Shown here in pieces: positions 34,069-46,756 of a DNA stretch of 64,000 nt. How positions within the stretch are numbered: the stretch's first letter is position 1; each line of letters begins with the position of its first letter. The notes below the pieces were generated by a model, which had not been told where the DNA came from, searched no databases, and saw only the letters and a list, made by a program, of their open reading frames with translations. A program made the translations under genes and the position numbers. Source of the stretch: Blastomussa wellsi (lineage: Eukaryota; Cnidaria; Anthozoa; Scleractinia; Plerogyridae); assembly GCA_947652115.1 (NCBI GenBank), contig OX393571.1:11975504-12039503 (forward strand), in the 5' to 3' direction.

Positions 34069-37000
34069 TCATTGTCCAAATTTATATTCCTTTTTCAACA
34101 GCTTAACGTTAAAAACTTCCAGTTCACTAATTACTGATGGGTTTATGCCCGTGAAATAAGTCGCCTTATTAACATTTTCAGGACATGTGAAGCCATAACC
34201 GAGCTGAAGATAACATGAAGCCATTCTGTCGCCGCTGTCAGTAATCACTTGAAGGTCATAGTATTGTACATGGCCGAAGGCAGGCCCTATGTCCCTCCGA
34301 TACCATATACGTGCGCCTGGTTTAGGATTTAACTTCTTTGTTTCACTACCAGAAGGATTAGTCAGTGTGAACAGGAAGGATTGGCTGTCTTCTGTGGCTG
34401 TCAACATCAAACCTGCGTAAAGGAAACGAATTCAAGAAGAACAGCACAATTATTTCATCAGAGTGTACCTTTAAGGACGTTCGCGCCAATTGCTTGTGCG
34501 CATCGCTACTGCGCACGGAATTCGTCACGCCACGTCATCCATCGAGCGCGCGCGCTGAGGAAAAACAAAGGGCCAGAAGCCGTTTCGTAGCTTTGCTGGT
34601 AGTTTACTCTCTTAAATGGTCGGTGACCCCTACTTTTTTTTCCTTGAACTTATTTTATTTACGATTGCCGGTAGATTGTCAAAAAATGAACAAAAAATAA
34701 ATGTGGGAAGTGTAAAAATTTGAAGTTTTCTGCCCACAGGACATTGACAATTGGCAATTGACAGGACATTTGGCAAGTGGAAATGTGGTCGCTAAATGCA
34801 AATTTTTGCTTTCAGGAACCACACCAATTGAGTAAATACACTTTATGGGTCCATTTAAACAACATTTAACAGAGATACGTTCATTTCAAAGATTTATTTG
34901 CAATATTTTTGTGCTTACAGACACTGTAGCCGTATCCGCTAACGAAGCGCGAGTTTTCAGATTTAGGGCGTTCTTCTGGGCATGTTATCTCCAAAACGAA
35001 GTCGGTGACCCCCAATTTTTTTGCATTTCTGACATCAGTTATTCATTATCTTACAGTGGTGAGAGTTTCAGAAAAAAATCAATGGTAGAAAATTTTTGCG
35101 AGAATGTCCTTAAATTGATTAACTGTTATACAAAATGTGAGCTGGTGGTAGCCCGGCCAGTTCTGGTACTCTCTCTCACGCAACGCTACGCTATTGGGAA
35201 AGGGGCCCTCCCGATCAAGAGCGTAGCGTTGCGTGACGGAGTTAGGGCCAGAACTGAACTAAGCTGGTGGGCGTTGAGAAAGGTCATACCAGAGGTTCCG
35301 GGTTCGATCCTTGGAGTGACATGCTACCTGCACAAGATAAAAAATTCGAAGATAGCGAAAAAGCTTACGTGTCCGTAAAATGCATGGCATCGACCGTTTG
35401 CGAAAGGGGAACGAACCATGGAGAAACCATCAAGTTTGGATCTTACTGTCCAAATGTCAGCTAATTGCTGAACAAAACTTCATATGAGCATAGTCATTTG
35501 GGGTTTTGTATTATCCTCGCGCCGCCATTTTGGATTTCATAAAGTCGCACGTTATACGGTTTACCACATTTCCACACACAAAACAAAATGTACAGCTGTT
35601 CGAAAGCCGATGAATGTTCGCCCTCCTTAACATGTAACAGTTAACCAATGTTTCCTTATTCAGTCTTGTTTGGTAAGTCGTTGACAAAGGATAAAGACGT
35701 AGTATGGTATATTATAAAGATAATTTTCACGTGACGTCATGGCGGCCATGTTGGCGGACTAGACCAATAGACTTTCTCTCCCTTGGTAACTAAACTCTAT
35801 TTTTATGCAAATTTTGCGCAGCAATTTTGTATTGTTTAGTCCACCAATATGGCCGCTTTATCACGTGAGTGAAAACCATCTATTGCCAACAATTTAATGA
35901 CATTCTTTTCAGTAGAAGACACGGCACAGCGTTCAACCTGCCTAAAAAGCCTTACTTGCGTTTTTGAAAAAGCCGACATTTTTACTCTCAGGTTGTTGGA
36001 AATTAAGCCCAAATACAATTTCGTTGGATAGTTTTTTTGCGGATCTAAGTGTACAACTAGAGACGAGGATGGGTTTCAGAGACAACAATACGACAGAAAC
36101 CGATAAAGCAGGGCTGCAACCGTGGACAGCTGTTTCTTTCTCATTAGAACTTGTCATAATTGTATAGCAATTATAAATGAAATCAGCAAGAGAGCCAGCC
36201 CAAATAATAAAATGCAACAAAACCCGAGCTCTATCAAGTACCGTACTTTGAACCTGCCCGCCCCTCAAATCACGCGCTGCCACGACACGTGCTTCAGGGA
36301 GAGCGTGTAATATTCTTGTCTCGCAAAGTCAAAATGTAGATTGATAAATCCAAGCCGATTGCATACCTGATTCCCATGATTGTGAGGTGTAACCACCGAA
36401 GATATACTTCCCGCTCTTTATCACCACAAGAGTAGGGCCTTTGTTATCACAGCAGCGATGAAAGTCTTCAGGCGTTCTTCCATCCGTAGAGGCTCGGTAC
36501 AACAGAGAACACGCAGCATTTGGCGGCAACCACGACATAAGAGCCCCAAGAGCTGCTTGATATTTTCCTTTGTTTAATATCAACGAGGATTCAAATGGAT
36601 TCGGCATCGCGATAGGTTTTTCTTCCAGTTGCGCGATTATTCCTTCAATTTGATAAAACTTGGCCTCAGCAAGCAGCTCTCTTCGAATCGTTTTGTCATC
36701 TGGGCAAAGAAGCTCGCCGTCGCGCAGGTAGTTCAAAATGTACCTTAACAAAAACAAACAAACACTCAGAGTGGCCACAGATATGCCCCACGGTGGCGGT
36801 TACGGTATTTCACTCTTGGAGGGAAGAAAGAGTGACGGAGCATGGCAGGCTCCTGGGCATGGCGAGTTTCTTGATATTAGTTGGAGTGGGTAATCAACGT
36901 TAACAATTTTGTTTTCGGGGTGACAAACTGAAAAAGTTGGCGTTTTTTCATTGGGGACTTTAAGATCCGGGACACGATGGCTGTAAGACGCGGCTGGAAG

Positions 37001-38833
37001 TAAAGTTTTCAAGAGGAGACATGTTGCGCATGCTCAAGCCGTTGTCCTGATGGGCATCAGGTCATTCTCGTCCCCAGAGGCCGCGATCCTTTTGTTCAGC
37101 ACCAAGAATCACGACCTCTGAGAGGTCTCGATTCCTTAGTGCTGACCAAAAGGATCGCGGCCTCTGGGGACGAGAATGGGCATTAGGTCTCGTCGAGAAC
37201 GTGGGTTTACCTGTCTTGACGTTGAGTATTTAATGCGCGCAAACGATGGCTTTCTAGCTCCAGTCCTTTATCAGCCATAGCGTTCTAGCGTCTCGGATCT
37301 TGAAGTCCCTAATATATTATCTAAGGCTATTTATTTGGTTATAGGCATGGGCTAGCCTGCGAATACAGCCGTCTTTTTCGCGAAGGCTTCTTTTTCCAAC
37401 AGCCCCTGTCTCGTTATATTTGAGTTCCTCTGCTCCGGTAGCTTCCCACACCGGCGTTATTAGGGGATCGCGTTTCACCTTTGGGAGGCTACCACTCCCC
37501 CGCCAACCCAGGGCTTTAACTTTTATTCTTGGCACGCACATCACGCTTAAATGCTGGCATGCTTTAAGATGGGGGTGACAGCTCAAAAAAACGCTGTTTG
37601 AGCAGCACCGTGTGTAAATAAAAGTCCTCCCGAAAATCTGGAATATCGTCCCGAATATTTGGGATAAATTTCCCCCAAAATCCCAAAGTTCACGAAGTTT
37701 TAATTTCATGTTTCCCGGAAAATTTTCTAAGTTCCCCTATTCACGGCAAAATCTTCAGATTTCCGGAAGAATTTTGTTTTTCTCCCGAAACAGCCCTTCT
37801 TAGAGTTGACACCCCACCCCCCGTCTGTAAGGTTTGTTACGATTAGCCCAAGATTGAACCGAACAGCGCCAGGGTCTCGAGTGAGTGTTGTACTTTTCGG
37901 GTCTCGAGTGAGTGTTGTACTTTATCAGTTACTGGATAAATCTCGCTCTTCAAAAAATACCTAAACATAACATCTGAAAGATCTGTTGACCACAATGAGC
38001 TGATTGAGAACGAACATATTCTGATAACATAACGTAACGGGAAGTCTAAAAATGTATAATAAAATCAGGGCTAACAGGGCTCCTGATAAAACAAATTTGA
38101 AAGTTAAATATTAACAAAAAGGAGCTATTGCTGCTCATTAGCAGCTTCATCTACGAAGAAAATTTGCATCTTTGTGACACCATAACAATAATGTTAATTG
38201 AAAATTTCCTGTAAAATACCTGACGCCCTCGTTAAACGTCATTGCTTCTGCATGCATTGCGGGCCGTTTATTTCTCATTGCGTGACGATCGAAAAACAAC
38301 GCTAATTTATTCATGATACATCGAAAACATTGAAGTCACGCGATGACTATGAAAATTGTTCAGTTGATTTATCTATTATAGCTTCACTGAAACGAGGAAG
38401 AGGAAATGATATGTGGAAAATTCCAGTGGTGTTGAAGGTTCAAAGATGTAAGAGTATTGCAAATCTTATTTGTGTTCATCACTTACCGGAAAAGTTTACC
38501 ATCGCGATCAATAAAATATGCTCTGTCTACCTCATCCGCTTTTAACTCGAACCTTCCAGAAAACATCGCACATAGCATTGAATCCGGATCCTTTCGCAGA
38601 GTATCCAGTGTAGTTTTATAAATCTTACCACCAACATTCAGCTTGATCGAGCTCGCGAAGTGGACTTGATTCAATGTTTTTGTGATCTCTTCGAAAGCCG
38701 ATTTTTCCTGCCTTGCATTGTCAAGGTCTTGATTCAGTAAGTCGCGAGCTTCAGCCATAAGCCTCTGTGCTTCGGATAATTTTGCACTAGCCAACTCGAA
38801 TAAACTCAATTTCTGTTCTTGTTTAGCAGCCAT
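34069..38833 (-). CDS. BTB (KCTD/T1-type)-TLDc protein, copy A
   Basis: Exons 38487-38833, 36367-36743 and 34069-34412 join in phase to give 355 residues. Residues 1-50 look helical or coiled-coil. A T1/KCTD-type BTB domain follows (IKLNVGGKIYKTTLDTL, then YFIDRDGKLFR, then YILNYLRDGELL over the first intron). A TLDc domain starts in exon 2 (LLYRASTDGRTPEDFH, GPTLVVIKSGKYIFGGY) and ends in exon 3 (SFLFTLTNPSG to ISELEVF). BTB domains of this type oligomerise and many bind cullin 3. TLDc domains occur in oxidation-resistance and V-ATPase-regulating proteins. The fusion has no named vertebrate counterpart that I know. An ETS-like CCGGAAGT lies about 26 bases upstream of the ATG. Intron 2 holds MITEs and intron 1 holds a long hairpin. 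Confidence 0.88.
34470..35115. mobile_element. Possible TIR element in BTB-TLDc copy A intron 2
   Basis: TTTAAGGACGTTCGCGCC at the left pairs imperfectly with GCGAGAATGTCCTTAAA at the right. The copies of CGGTGACCCC at about 34621 and 35002 are direct. There is no transposase. Confidence 0.45.
35158..35256. repeat. Inverted repeat (hairpin)
   Basis: AGTTCTGGTACTCTC with CACGCAACGCTACGCT (35158-35192) pairs with AGCGTAGCGTTGCGTG and GGGCCAGAACT (35218-35256). Confidence 0.75.
35719..35880. mobile_element. 162-bp MITE with CACGTGA ends
   Basis: GATAATTTTCACGTGACGTC with ATGGCGGCCATGTTGG pairs with CCAATATGGCCGCTTTATCA and GTGAGTGAAAACCATC at the right end. Confidence 0.8.
37063..37178. repeat. 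Near-perfect 116-bp hairpin
   Basis: Arms of about 55 bp (37063-37118 and 37123-37178) are almost exact inverses, beginning CATTCTCGTCCCCAGAGGCC and ending in the complement. The element is in intron 1 of copy A. A related shorter copy is at 48911-48998. Confidence 0.88.
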
Positions 38834-40377
38834 TCCCGCAACGCCCGTGAATCAGCGAACTTCCGGTCAAAGAGAAACAAACGAGCCTCGATTCAACTAA
38901 CCAGCGGTCAGCCTTCCCTTATCGTGACGTCACGTTGTGATCAGATCATATTGCATAATAGCTGTCATGGCAAAAATATAAGAGTTTGTATGGGAATATT
39001 TTACAACACCTTTTAGCAAACCGAAATACTGCCAAATCTAAAATAAAATTGCCTTACCTTACTTTCACTGTGTTTTTATTCTTGTCTGAACGCTTATTTC
39101 GCCGATTCTTGGCCATTTAGGCGAGATATCGCTTTCTGGGTTCCCCGTGGTGAAAGTCCAAAGGGATGGGTTTGTTGGTCCACCTTTTCCAAGTTTATCT
39201 TATTTTATACGAAAGTGTGGTCAGAAATCAAAAGTGTTTGTCGTCATAAGTTACTAAAGCTCTAAAGGAAAAATAAAGTTTGGGGGTCAAATAAAAGCTT
39301 GGGTTATGCCCAGATCGATGAGCCTCCTTAAGTGGTTTTCCATGTTGAAACATGAATAAACTGGCATTCTTGTGAACATCCAAATGACAGATGAGACTTT
39401 TGGAAAATGGATTAGAAAAACGTTTTTACATGTGCGAAGACTAAAGTTCCAGTTTCAAGATTCTAGAGTTTTATTTTTAAACAGTATAGTTTTTAATGAT
39501 ATCAACTTTATAAGAAAACTATGAAATTACATCGATTGATGACCTTCAGTTAAGATACACTAATAGGCCAACACCAAGAATACTCTACTGTACCAAAAGA
39601 GAAAGAAATTATTTTACAAACGTGGGATGTAATTACGGACAGGGCACCTGAATTCACAATATACACTGACACATTGGTTTTTTATACATTGTACAAATGC
39701 AGTGTTATATTCTCGCAAAACTACAGGTCTTGCAAAAACATCACCTAGCAACATAGGCACGCAATGCGTACATAGGTACGTAATCATTAATGTAGCTTCA
39801 GCCCTTTCCAACATTGCAGGCCTATAACACACTTTGCACCTGTTCAATGTCGAGAACACATCAGAACTGTTACCTGAGTGTATTTTGCCAACACTTTATC
39901 ATGCATAACGTCAACTGTTGTGTTTCTTTTTTCACAAAGACGTTTTCTAATAGTTATTTCAGCTTCTCAAGTTTGGATTAACTGGTAACAGACCTTTGTG
40001 GTGTCTGTAATCATACTTGTGATTAACAAATCGGACTCCCGTTTCATGGTTGTCTGCCTACTCAGTCCAATTTCTTTTACTGATATAGATATAATAGGCC
40101 ATTTCTGAGTTCCCTTTCCACTCTGTTTTAAAGCGAGTCAAAGTGCGAAACTATTCATATGGAAATAAGCTTGTTTTGCATGAGAATGAAGATGCAGGTA
40201 AAACACATTTCAATTTATAAATGGTTTTGCACTTAGACTCGTTTTCACACTGAGGCAAAAGAGAAATCGGAAATGGCCTATTATTACCACATTACCCATA
40301 CATTTCATACTCCCTTACCAAGGCATACAGTGCATGCAACATTTTCATTATTTAACTAAAGCAAAATCAAAGTGTTT
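38834..40377. other. Spacer between BTB-TLDc copies A and B
   Basis: Apart from the ETS-like site upstream of copy A (38859-38867) and the MITE at 40093-40282, nothing is supported in this 1.5-kb spacer. Confidence 0.6.
40093..40282. mobile_element. 190-bp MITE, TAGGCCATTTC ends
   Basis: AATAGGCCATTTCTGAG at the left and GAAATGGCCTATT at the right are terminal inverted repeats. Inner pairing is weaker (GCGAGTCAAAGTGC against GCACTTAGACTCG). Confidence 0.72.
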
Positions 40378-42820
40378 TTACAGGTTTATTTGAAACACTT
40401 CCAGTTCACTGATTTCGAATGGGTTTCTGCGTGTGAAATAAGAATCCTTATTAATTTTTTCAGGACATGTAAAGCCATTTCCGAGATCAAGATGACTTGA
40501 AACGCTCCCATTTGTGCTGCTCACACTCCAAACAAGAAGGTCATAGTACTGTGTGGTGCCCAAGGTTGGTCCCAAATCACTATTACACAGGATACTTGCT
40601 CCTAATTTTGATGTCATCTTCACTGGCTCATTTCCAGAAGGGTTAACCAGTGTGAACAGGAACGATTGGCTATCTGGTATGACTTTAGTAGAACTGCCTG
40701 TTAAGTAAAGAACACAAGTGGAATATTTGTTTTATATCAATGATTTTGTCCAAGGAGAATACGTTTCAATTTGAGGCAGTTGAGGCTCTATGAAGAATCA
40801 TTTCTAAAAATATCTGAGGCTTAGGCAGTCCTTGACGACTCACACATCAGTCGTTTCCTTGCCAGGTGCAGAATGTGAAGAACTAACAAAAACTTCTGGT
40901 GAGAAGGAGTTCTTCTTTTTGTGCATCCTGCACATTTGGAAAGGAAATGACTGCTACAAACATTACCTTATATCATAAGCATGCAATGCGTGCAGAGCTA
41001 GACAGTGCAACTATATAGGTAATGCAGCCCTGTACATGCATAACTGCAGCCTGTAAGATAATGAATCTCCCTTCTCCCCTGTCCTGCAGTGGTCATATGA
41101 AACAAGCTATTTATAATAATTATTATCTCTATGCCATCTTGGTTGGAAAATAATGTGCTATGATCTTAACATCGCAAACTCCACTCAATTTTTCTGGTAA
41201 ACCCAACAAACATAAAAATGACCTTGGGGAAATTTAAAAAGCAGTAATATATTGGCTTTTTCATACCAACAACAGTAATCAGGGCTTGCTGGAAAAGAAC
41301 TGATTTGAAAGCCAAAGATTTTTATTGCATACCTGACTCCCATGACTGTAAAGTGAAACCACCAAAGATGTATTCTCCACTCTTGATCACCATGAGAGTA
41401 GGGCCTTTGTTATCACAGCAGCGATGAAAGTCTGCAGGTGTATTTCCATCAGTGGAGGCTCGGAACAACAGAGAACACGCAGCATTAGGTGGCAACCAGG
41501 ATTTAAGAGCTGAATGGTGGTTTTCATTCTCTATTATCAAGGAGCATTCAAAAGGAGACTTTTCTTCCAGTTGATTGACAATTCCTTGAACTTGAAAAAA
41601 CTTGGCTTCTGCAAGCAGTTCTTTTTTAACTTTGTCATCCGGGCACAGTAGCTCACCATTGCGGAGGTAGTTCAAAATGTAGCTTTAAAAACAATATACA
41701 AAACAACAAGGGTAACAGAAAGAGGTGAGAAATATTGTTCAGACGAAAAATGGGAATTGGGTGTGGTTAGTTATCTAGTTAGGTGTGTTTGTGGGTGGGG
41801 GGGGGGGGGGTGTAAAAATTTCAAGTAGGTGGTTTGCAACCAACTGTTTTTAAAGGATCCTTCTTTAATTTCTTCAAATTTAGTTAGAAAGTAGTCACCG
41901 TTTCAAAGCAAAGTAGAACAAAGTACTAGTAGCAAATGCTTTTCATCGGCCAGCGCTGCTTGTTGAAAGCGTCGTTTTAGGAGCAGTATGTTATGGACAT
42001 GGGTAGCATGTCTGATGCAGTTTTATCTGCACCCCCTCACCACCAAGGATGGTGAGTTTTTGTATTAAAGGGAGTTCAGGTTTTTTCCTTCAAAGGAGCC
42101 AACAAAATTTGGACCCTTGAGATGAGTTTTTGAAGGTGATGACAAAATATCAACCCATCCAATTTCACTTTTTAAAGGGCACCACAAAAAGAGGAATCGG
42201 ATTCCTGTTATCCAGAGGAAGGGGGTGGGGTGGGGTGGTTGGGTGAGGATGAAAAATGGAACGTCCCTTCCATTGACGTTGGTCACGCAGGCCATCTCTG
42301 TTGCGTGACAAAATCAACATACTCACATCATGTATAAAAATAAGCGAATAATATCGAAGATTGCTCAGTGAATATTCTTTATAAGAAAAGAAAACGAATA
42401 TCACAAATTTAAAGTTCTAGCTCTTTTCAATGTTCAAATATTGTATGTTTTAATTCGGTGTTCAGTTACATACCGGAACAGTTCAGCATCCCGATCGATA
42501 AAATATGCTCCATCTTCCTCATCCGCTTTTAACTCGAACCTTCCAGAAAACATCGCACAAAGCATTGAATCCGGATCCTTTCTCAAGGTATCCAGTGTAG
42601 TTTTATATATCTTACCACCAACATTCAACTTGATCGTGCTCGCGAAGTGAACTTGATTCAGTGTTTTTGTGATCTCTCCAATTGCAGCTTTTTCTTGTCT
42701 TGCATTTTTCAAGTCTTGCTTCAGTAAGTCGCGAGCTTCTTCCATAAGCTTCTGTGCATCGGATAATTTGGCACTGGCCAACTCGAATAAACTGCTCTCT
42801 TCGTCTTGTTTGGAAGCCAT
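40378..42820 (-). CDS. BTB (KCTD/T1-type)-TLDc protein, copy B
   Basis: Exons 42474-42820, 41333-41682 and 40378-40697 give 338 residues with the same intron positions and phases as copy A. The N-terminal helix region starts MASKQDEESSLFELASAK and the BTB core is nearly identical to the other copies. The linker before TLDc is nine residues shorter than in copy A (EEKSPFECSL). The TLDc second half differs widely from copies A and C, for example TQYYDLLVW against VQYYDLQVI, while keeping SFLFTL, GFTCPE and ISELEVF. A CCGGAAA motif lies about 22 bases before the ATG. This is the most compact copy, spanning under 2.5 kb. Function is inferred only from the domains. Confidence 0.9.
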
Positions 42821-43054
42821 TCTGACAGTTTTCAGTTTCTATTTCCGGCCGCCGCTGAAGAAAGGCGAATGGCAGTGAGCCCTGTTCCTGTTAACCAGCG
42901 GTCAGCTTTTCCCTCTGTTTGAAAACGAGTCCGTCACGCAAGAGGTGGGCTGGGCTACTTCCGCTCGTGCACAGTGGTGAAGGGGGCAATGCAGCGGGCC
43001 AGATCTAGAGGTTGCTGGATTTAGCAGTCGAGGAACATAAAATTTCATCCGTAA

Positions 43055-43214
43055 AACTAGCTATGGTATATTGCATTTGCTGCGTTTTGATTGGTTTAGA
43101 GGCAATGGTATATGAGCTCATATACCATTAACCTACAAATATGGTACGTGTACGCGTAAAAGAATGCATTCTTCGCAATGTTTGTACAATATTTTTTGGG
43201 GCGTTTTTATAAAA

Positions 43215-43249
<35 letters not shown>

Positions 43250-43293
43250 GTTATAGCCAATTATTCCACGAGCGCGCGTTGGATATGGTAGAT

Positions 43294-43326
<33 letters not shown>

Positions 43327-44140
43327 AACCATTCATATCCAACAAGCGCGAGTGGAATAATATGTTGTATTAAAAACGCCCAAAGAATATTGTACAAATA
43401 TTCTTTTACAATATTCTTTTTCAGTGCATTCTTTTACGCGTACTCCTACCATATTTGTAGGTCAATGGTATAAATTATGAGCTCATATACCATTGCCTCT
43501 AAACCAATCAGAACCCAGGAAATGCAATTCTTGGTTTTCACGTGACGTCATAAAATTTTAAAAACAAAACAAACATTCGCTGGGCCTGCTTAATTTTTAT
43601 TGTTACCACGTGAAAGAAATCCTAAAAATAAAATCTATTCACAAGTTTCCAGCTAGATAGTGTCCTTTGTGTTTGAAATACAGCATGTTGATTTTTCGAG
43701 ATTTCCGCCGTACGTGACTTCACGATGGCGCCGTGACAAAGCTGTCGTGCTCTAAGAAAAGGTCTTTTCGCAAAATTTCAGTTAGCAGTTTAAACAGTTC
43801 AAGTAATAGGAAGGATGTGTATGTGTATATACACTAGATCGCGAGGAAAAAGCAGTCGCTTTCATAGCAAAATTCGGTGCCAGATGTTTTCTTTGATTTC
43901 CGGCCGCCATGTTGGTGCCCATCAAGCTGGGCACCAACATGGCGTTTCCATACTGAGCTCTATAAATTTTCGAGAAATGCTTCGGCAAATAACTCGCGAA
44001 TGGTGTTCCGCACAGACCTGAGACTTGGAGATGTTGTTTATCTATTATTATTTTATAACATTTGAATTTATCAGATTTTTTCATAGCATGGTTTCGAGTT
44101 GACAGTGACAGTGAAAACCACCTATATACCATAGCTAGTT
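43055..44140. mobile_element. Large palindromic element split by another insertion
   Basis: AACTAGCTATGGTATA at the left end pairs with TATACCATAGCTAGTT at 44125-44140. Long inner arms (about 43070-43260 and 43320-43528) share TTTAGAGGCAATGGTAT and the GAGCTCATATACCATT core. The right terminus is displaced by a second element at about 43533-44121. Confidence 0.78.
43533..44121. mobile_element. TIR element nested in the 43055 palindrome
   Basis: It begins GGTTTTCACGTGACGTCA and ends GTGAAAACC. The centre holds a hairpin (CCATGTTGGTGCCC against GGGCACCAACATGG, about 43909-43944). The ends resemble the MITE at 35719-35880. Confidence 0.6.
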
Positions 44141-45133
44141 TTTAATAAATAGAGGATATTAAATGCCCGCGCGTGGATATAAATTTTATCTTTGAGTGTT
44201 CAGCTCGATATCTCACGAGTGAGCGCGGCGAACGTGTGAGATATCGAGTTGATATCGATTTTCCGAAGATTTCCGACCACTTTCCGAAGATTTCCGAATA
44301 TTTTCCAAAATTCTTACGAAGGCTAGGCGAACGTTTCCGAACATTTTCCGAATATTTCCGAATATAACCGAAGTTTTCCGAGGAGGGACCGATGATGTTT
44401 TGATCATACAGCAACACATCTGAGTACTTTTTAAGAGATTATGTAGCTATAGCAATGGCAATCTTAACACTTGTGAAAACAACATGTTATTTTCACGTGT
44501 GAAGATATGTTTACGCGCGAAAGCTCACCTGGTATTTCACTTGTGTTTACTATATAATAAATTTATTTATTCATCAGTCGACGGTAGCTCATTTGATAGC
44601 ACTATGTCATTTGACAGACAACACTGTCAGTTGCAAAGGTTAAGTTCTTAGGGGTTTACCTTTCCGCAAGAAAGACTATCTTTGCTCACATGAATATTCT
44701 CTTGCCTCGCAGCAGTCGATGTTTGCGTCGCCAGGAATTGCTATTCTTCCTTGCACGAATACCTCAACATTTTAATGACGTCGAATTTCGAATAAGCATG
44801 GCATGCAATGCCTAAAAGTAGGAAATATAATACGAATTTTTTAAAAGACGAAAACAAAAGAAGGCTTAGAGTTTTATTCCGTTCAAGAAGGTTAAAGAAG
44901 AAAGGATTGCACATCGTCCAAAATAACTCGTGTTTCTGTTACTGTTAAGTTTCCCAAAAAACATACAATGTTTGCTTGACCAAGGAGTTGAATTTTCTTT
45001 CATGAAACTTGAAAACGATAGAATTTTCTTGAAATTATAATTTTCATTTCTACTCTCTTTAACATATTCTTTTCGTCATATGCACGTCTTACATGTAAAG
45101 GTCATAAAAAGTACCTATCAGCCCAACAACTGC

Positions 45134-45347
45134 TAAGTCAATAACACCTCAGTTTAAATTCTGCTGAGTCAATAAAACCTCAGTATAAGTCAGTAACACC
45201 TCAGTAAACACCTCAGTATAAGTCAATAACACCTCAGTATACACCTGCAGTAAAAGTCAATAACACCTCAGTATACACCTCAGTGTACGTCAATAACACC
45301 TCAGTATAAAAATTATGCCAAGTCAATAACACCTCAGTATAAATTAA
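45134..45347. repeat. Minisatellite of about 20-27 bp units
   Basis: GTCAATAACACCTCAGTATA and close variants recur about eight times with variable spacers (CACCTCAGTGTAC, TGCTGAGTCAATAAAACC). It is downstream of the GPCR gene. Confidence 0.85.
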
Positions 45348-45787
45348 GCATTTCAATACTCGTGCAGCTGCAAAATGGAAATAAGCCAAACGTTTCACAC
45401 GTAACTCTTTCCGAAAATATAAAAGCAATTAGTTTTCGAATGGAGATAGTAAAAGATCTTTTGTCATTATACAGTAGAAAAAGATCTTACCAATCTGGAA
45501 CTATTAAAGAAAAATTTTATCGATATGTCAAATATGGTAACAGAAAACCAAACAAATAGAGCGAAGACTACATATAAAACCGTACGACCGACGGGAACCT
45601 GTTTGCGCTCGCCAAAACGTTTCTTAATTGAAAAGTCTTTAATCCCGAAATGATATCGCCAAAGTAACAAACAATTTTGTTGGTAACAACCTGTCCAGCT
45701 AAATTGAACTACAAAGCCTACCATAAAATACAAAATGTTTCTTGCAATAAAACACAGAGCACGACACAGAATTCAGACATCAGTACA

Positions 45788-46756
45788 TCACTTCCAGCAA
45801 ACACGGCTAAAAAGTTCCCCGACAGCTTGTCTTACTTCGCTAATTTTCCAACAATACAGCATTGGATTTAGCGCAGAGCTAAAATATAGCAGAGTTATTG
45901 TGTAGGCGTGGGCTAAAAGGATCGCTTCATTGCCGCTGTAAACCGCCCAAAGCGCGGCAACTATCATGTAAGGAAGGGAACATATCATTAGCGAGCAATA
46001 AACGCACAAGGCAGTGGATACTGTGTTTTTATATTGCCGAGTGCCGAAGACTGAACTATGTCTTTCATTGACGCTCCGACTAGGTTGATCCCAAGCGATT
46101 TGCCTTCTTTCCTGTCGTTGTTTGTCTCGCTGGCGAAGAATTAAGTGAATTGTCGTATAGCTGAACGATGAAACAGCAATGCTGAGAAACATACCCATTA
46201 TCTGTAGGATTGTGAAAGCTCTTCGATTCCACAGACTTGTTGATCCGGCCGTGAAACTTGCGAGCCATGTTAGTAGGACAACCAAGCGCGCGCGTCCAAG
46301 AGAAACGAGTTCTCTGTACCTGAGCTTTAAACGAAGCGCGAAGTAACGATCAACACTGATCTCCGACATCGTTAGAAGCGAAATTCCAGACATTGCAAAC
46401 CCAAGCACATCTAAATACGGTAACGTGCTGGAGCAGATCGCTGCGTTTCCCATTGCAGTGGATATCATGTAGACCAGGTTGAAAGGCTGTACGAGAAAAC
46501 CCACACAGAGATCACTGGCAGTTAAAGAGTAGAACAGTGTTCGCGATGGAGGATGTATACAAGTCACTCTACGAAGAACCCACAATATTACTCCATTTCC
46601 AAGTAGCGTGCAGAAAAGCAAAACGCCATTGACACCAGATATCAAAATAAGAGAGGAAACGAAGAATAAGGAACTCATCGAAATTTCTTTCAAGTCAGGA
46701 CATTGTATTCCTTGCAGCGACGGTTTGATGCCCACGGAGGTGACGTTGATATTCAT
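45788..46756 (-). CDS. Rhodopsin-family (class A) G protein-coupled receptor
   Basis: A single uninterrupted exon encodes 322 residues with seven hydrophobic segments. The class A landmarks are all present: LLGNGVIL in TM1, LTASDLCVG with the conserved Asp in TM2, the DRY motif (SVDRYFAL) after TM3, a Trp in TM4 (LTWLAS), a Pro in TM6 (CSLPYMI) and NPMLYCW, the NPxxY motif, in TM7. Two N-linked glycosylation-type sites are not obvious beyond NVTS near the start. Intracellular loop 3 is long and basic (QRDKQRQERRQ). The ligand cannot be predicted. Intronless receptors of this kind are abundant in cnidarian genomes. It lies between BTB-TLDc copies B and C with no clear functional tie to them. 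Confidence 0.9.
   Translation of the reverse strand: MNINVTSVGIKPSLQGIQCPDLKEISMSSLFFVSSLILISGVNGVLLFCTLLGNGVILWVLRRVTCIHPPSRTLFYSLTASDLCVGFLVQPFNLVYMISTAMGNAAICSSTLPYLDVLGFAMSGISLLTMSEISVDRYFALRLKLRYRELVSLGRARLVVLLTWLASFTAGSTSLWNRRAFTILQIMGMFLSIAVSSFSYTTIHLILRQRDKQRQERRQIAWDQPSRSVNERHSSVFGTRQYKNTVSTALCVYCSLMICSLPYMIVAALWAVYSGNEAILLAHAYTITLLYFSSALNPMLYCWKISEVRQAVGELFSRVCWK

Larger units (their letters stand above)
42821..45787. other. Spacer between copy B and the GPCR gene
   Basis: It holds the nested palindromic elements (43055-44140), degenerate TTCCGAA/TTTCCGAATAT repeats at about 44,260-44,385 and the minisatellite at 45134. The stretch 44,420-45,130 shows nothing identifiable. Confidence 0.6.

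Noticed and set aside
45134..45347. CRISPR-like array
   Set aside because: Spacers are short, variable and related to the repeat, and the DNA is nuclear animal sequence; it is a minisatellite.
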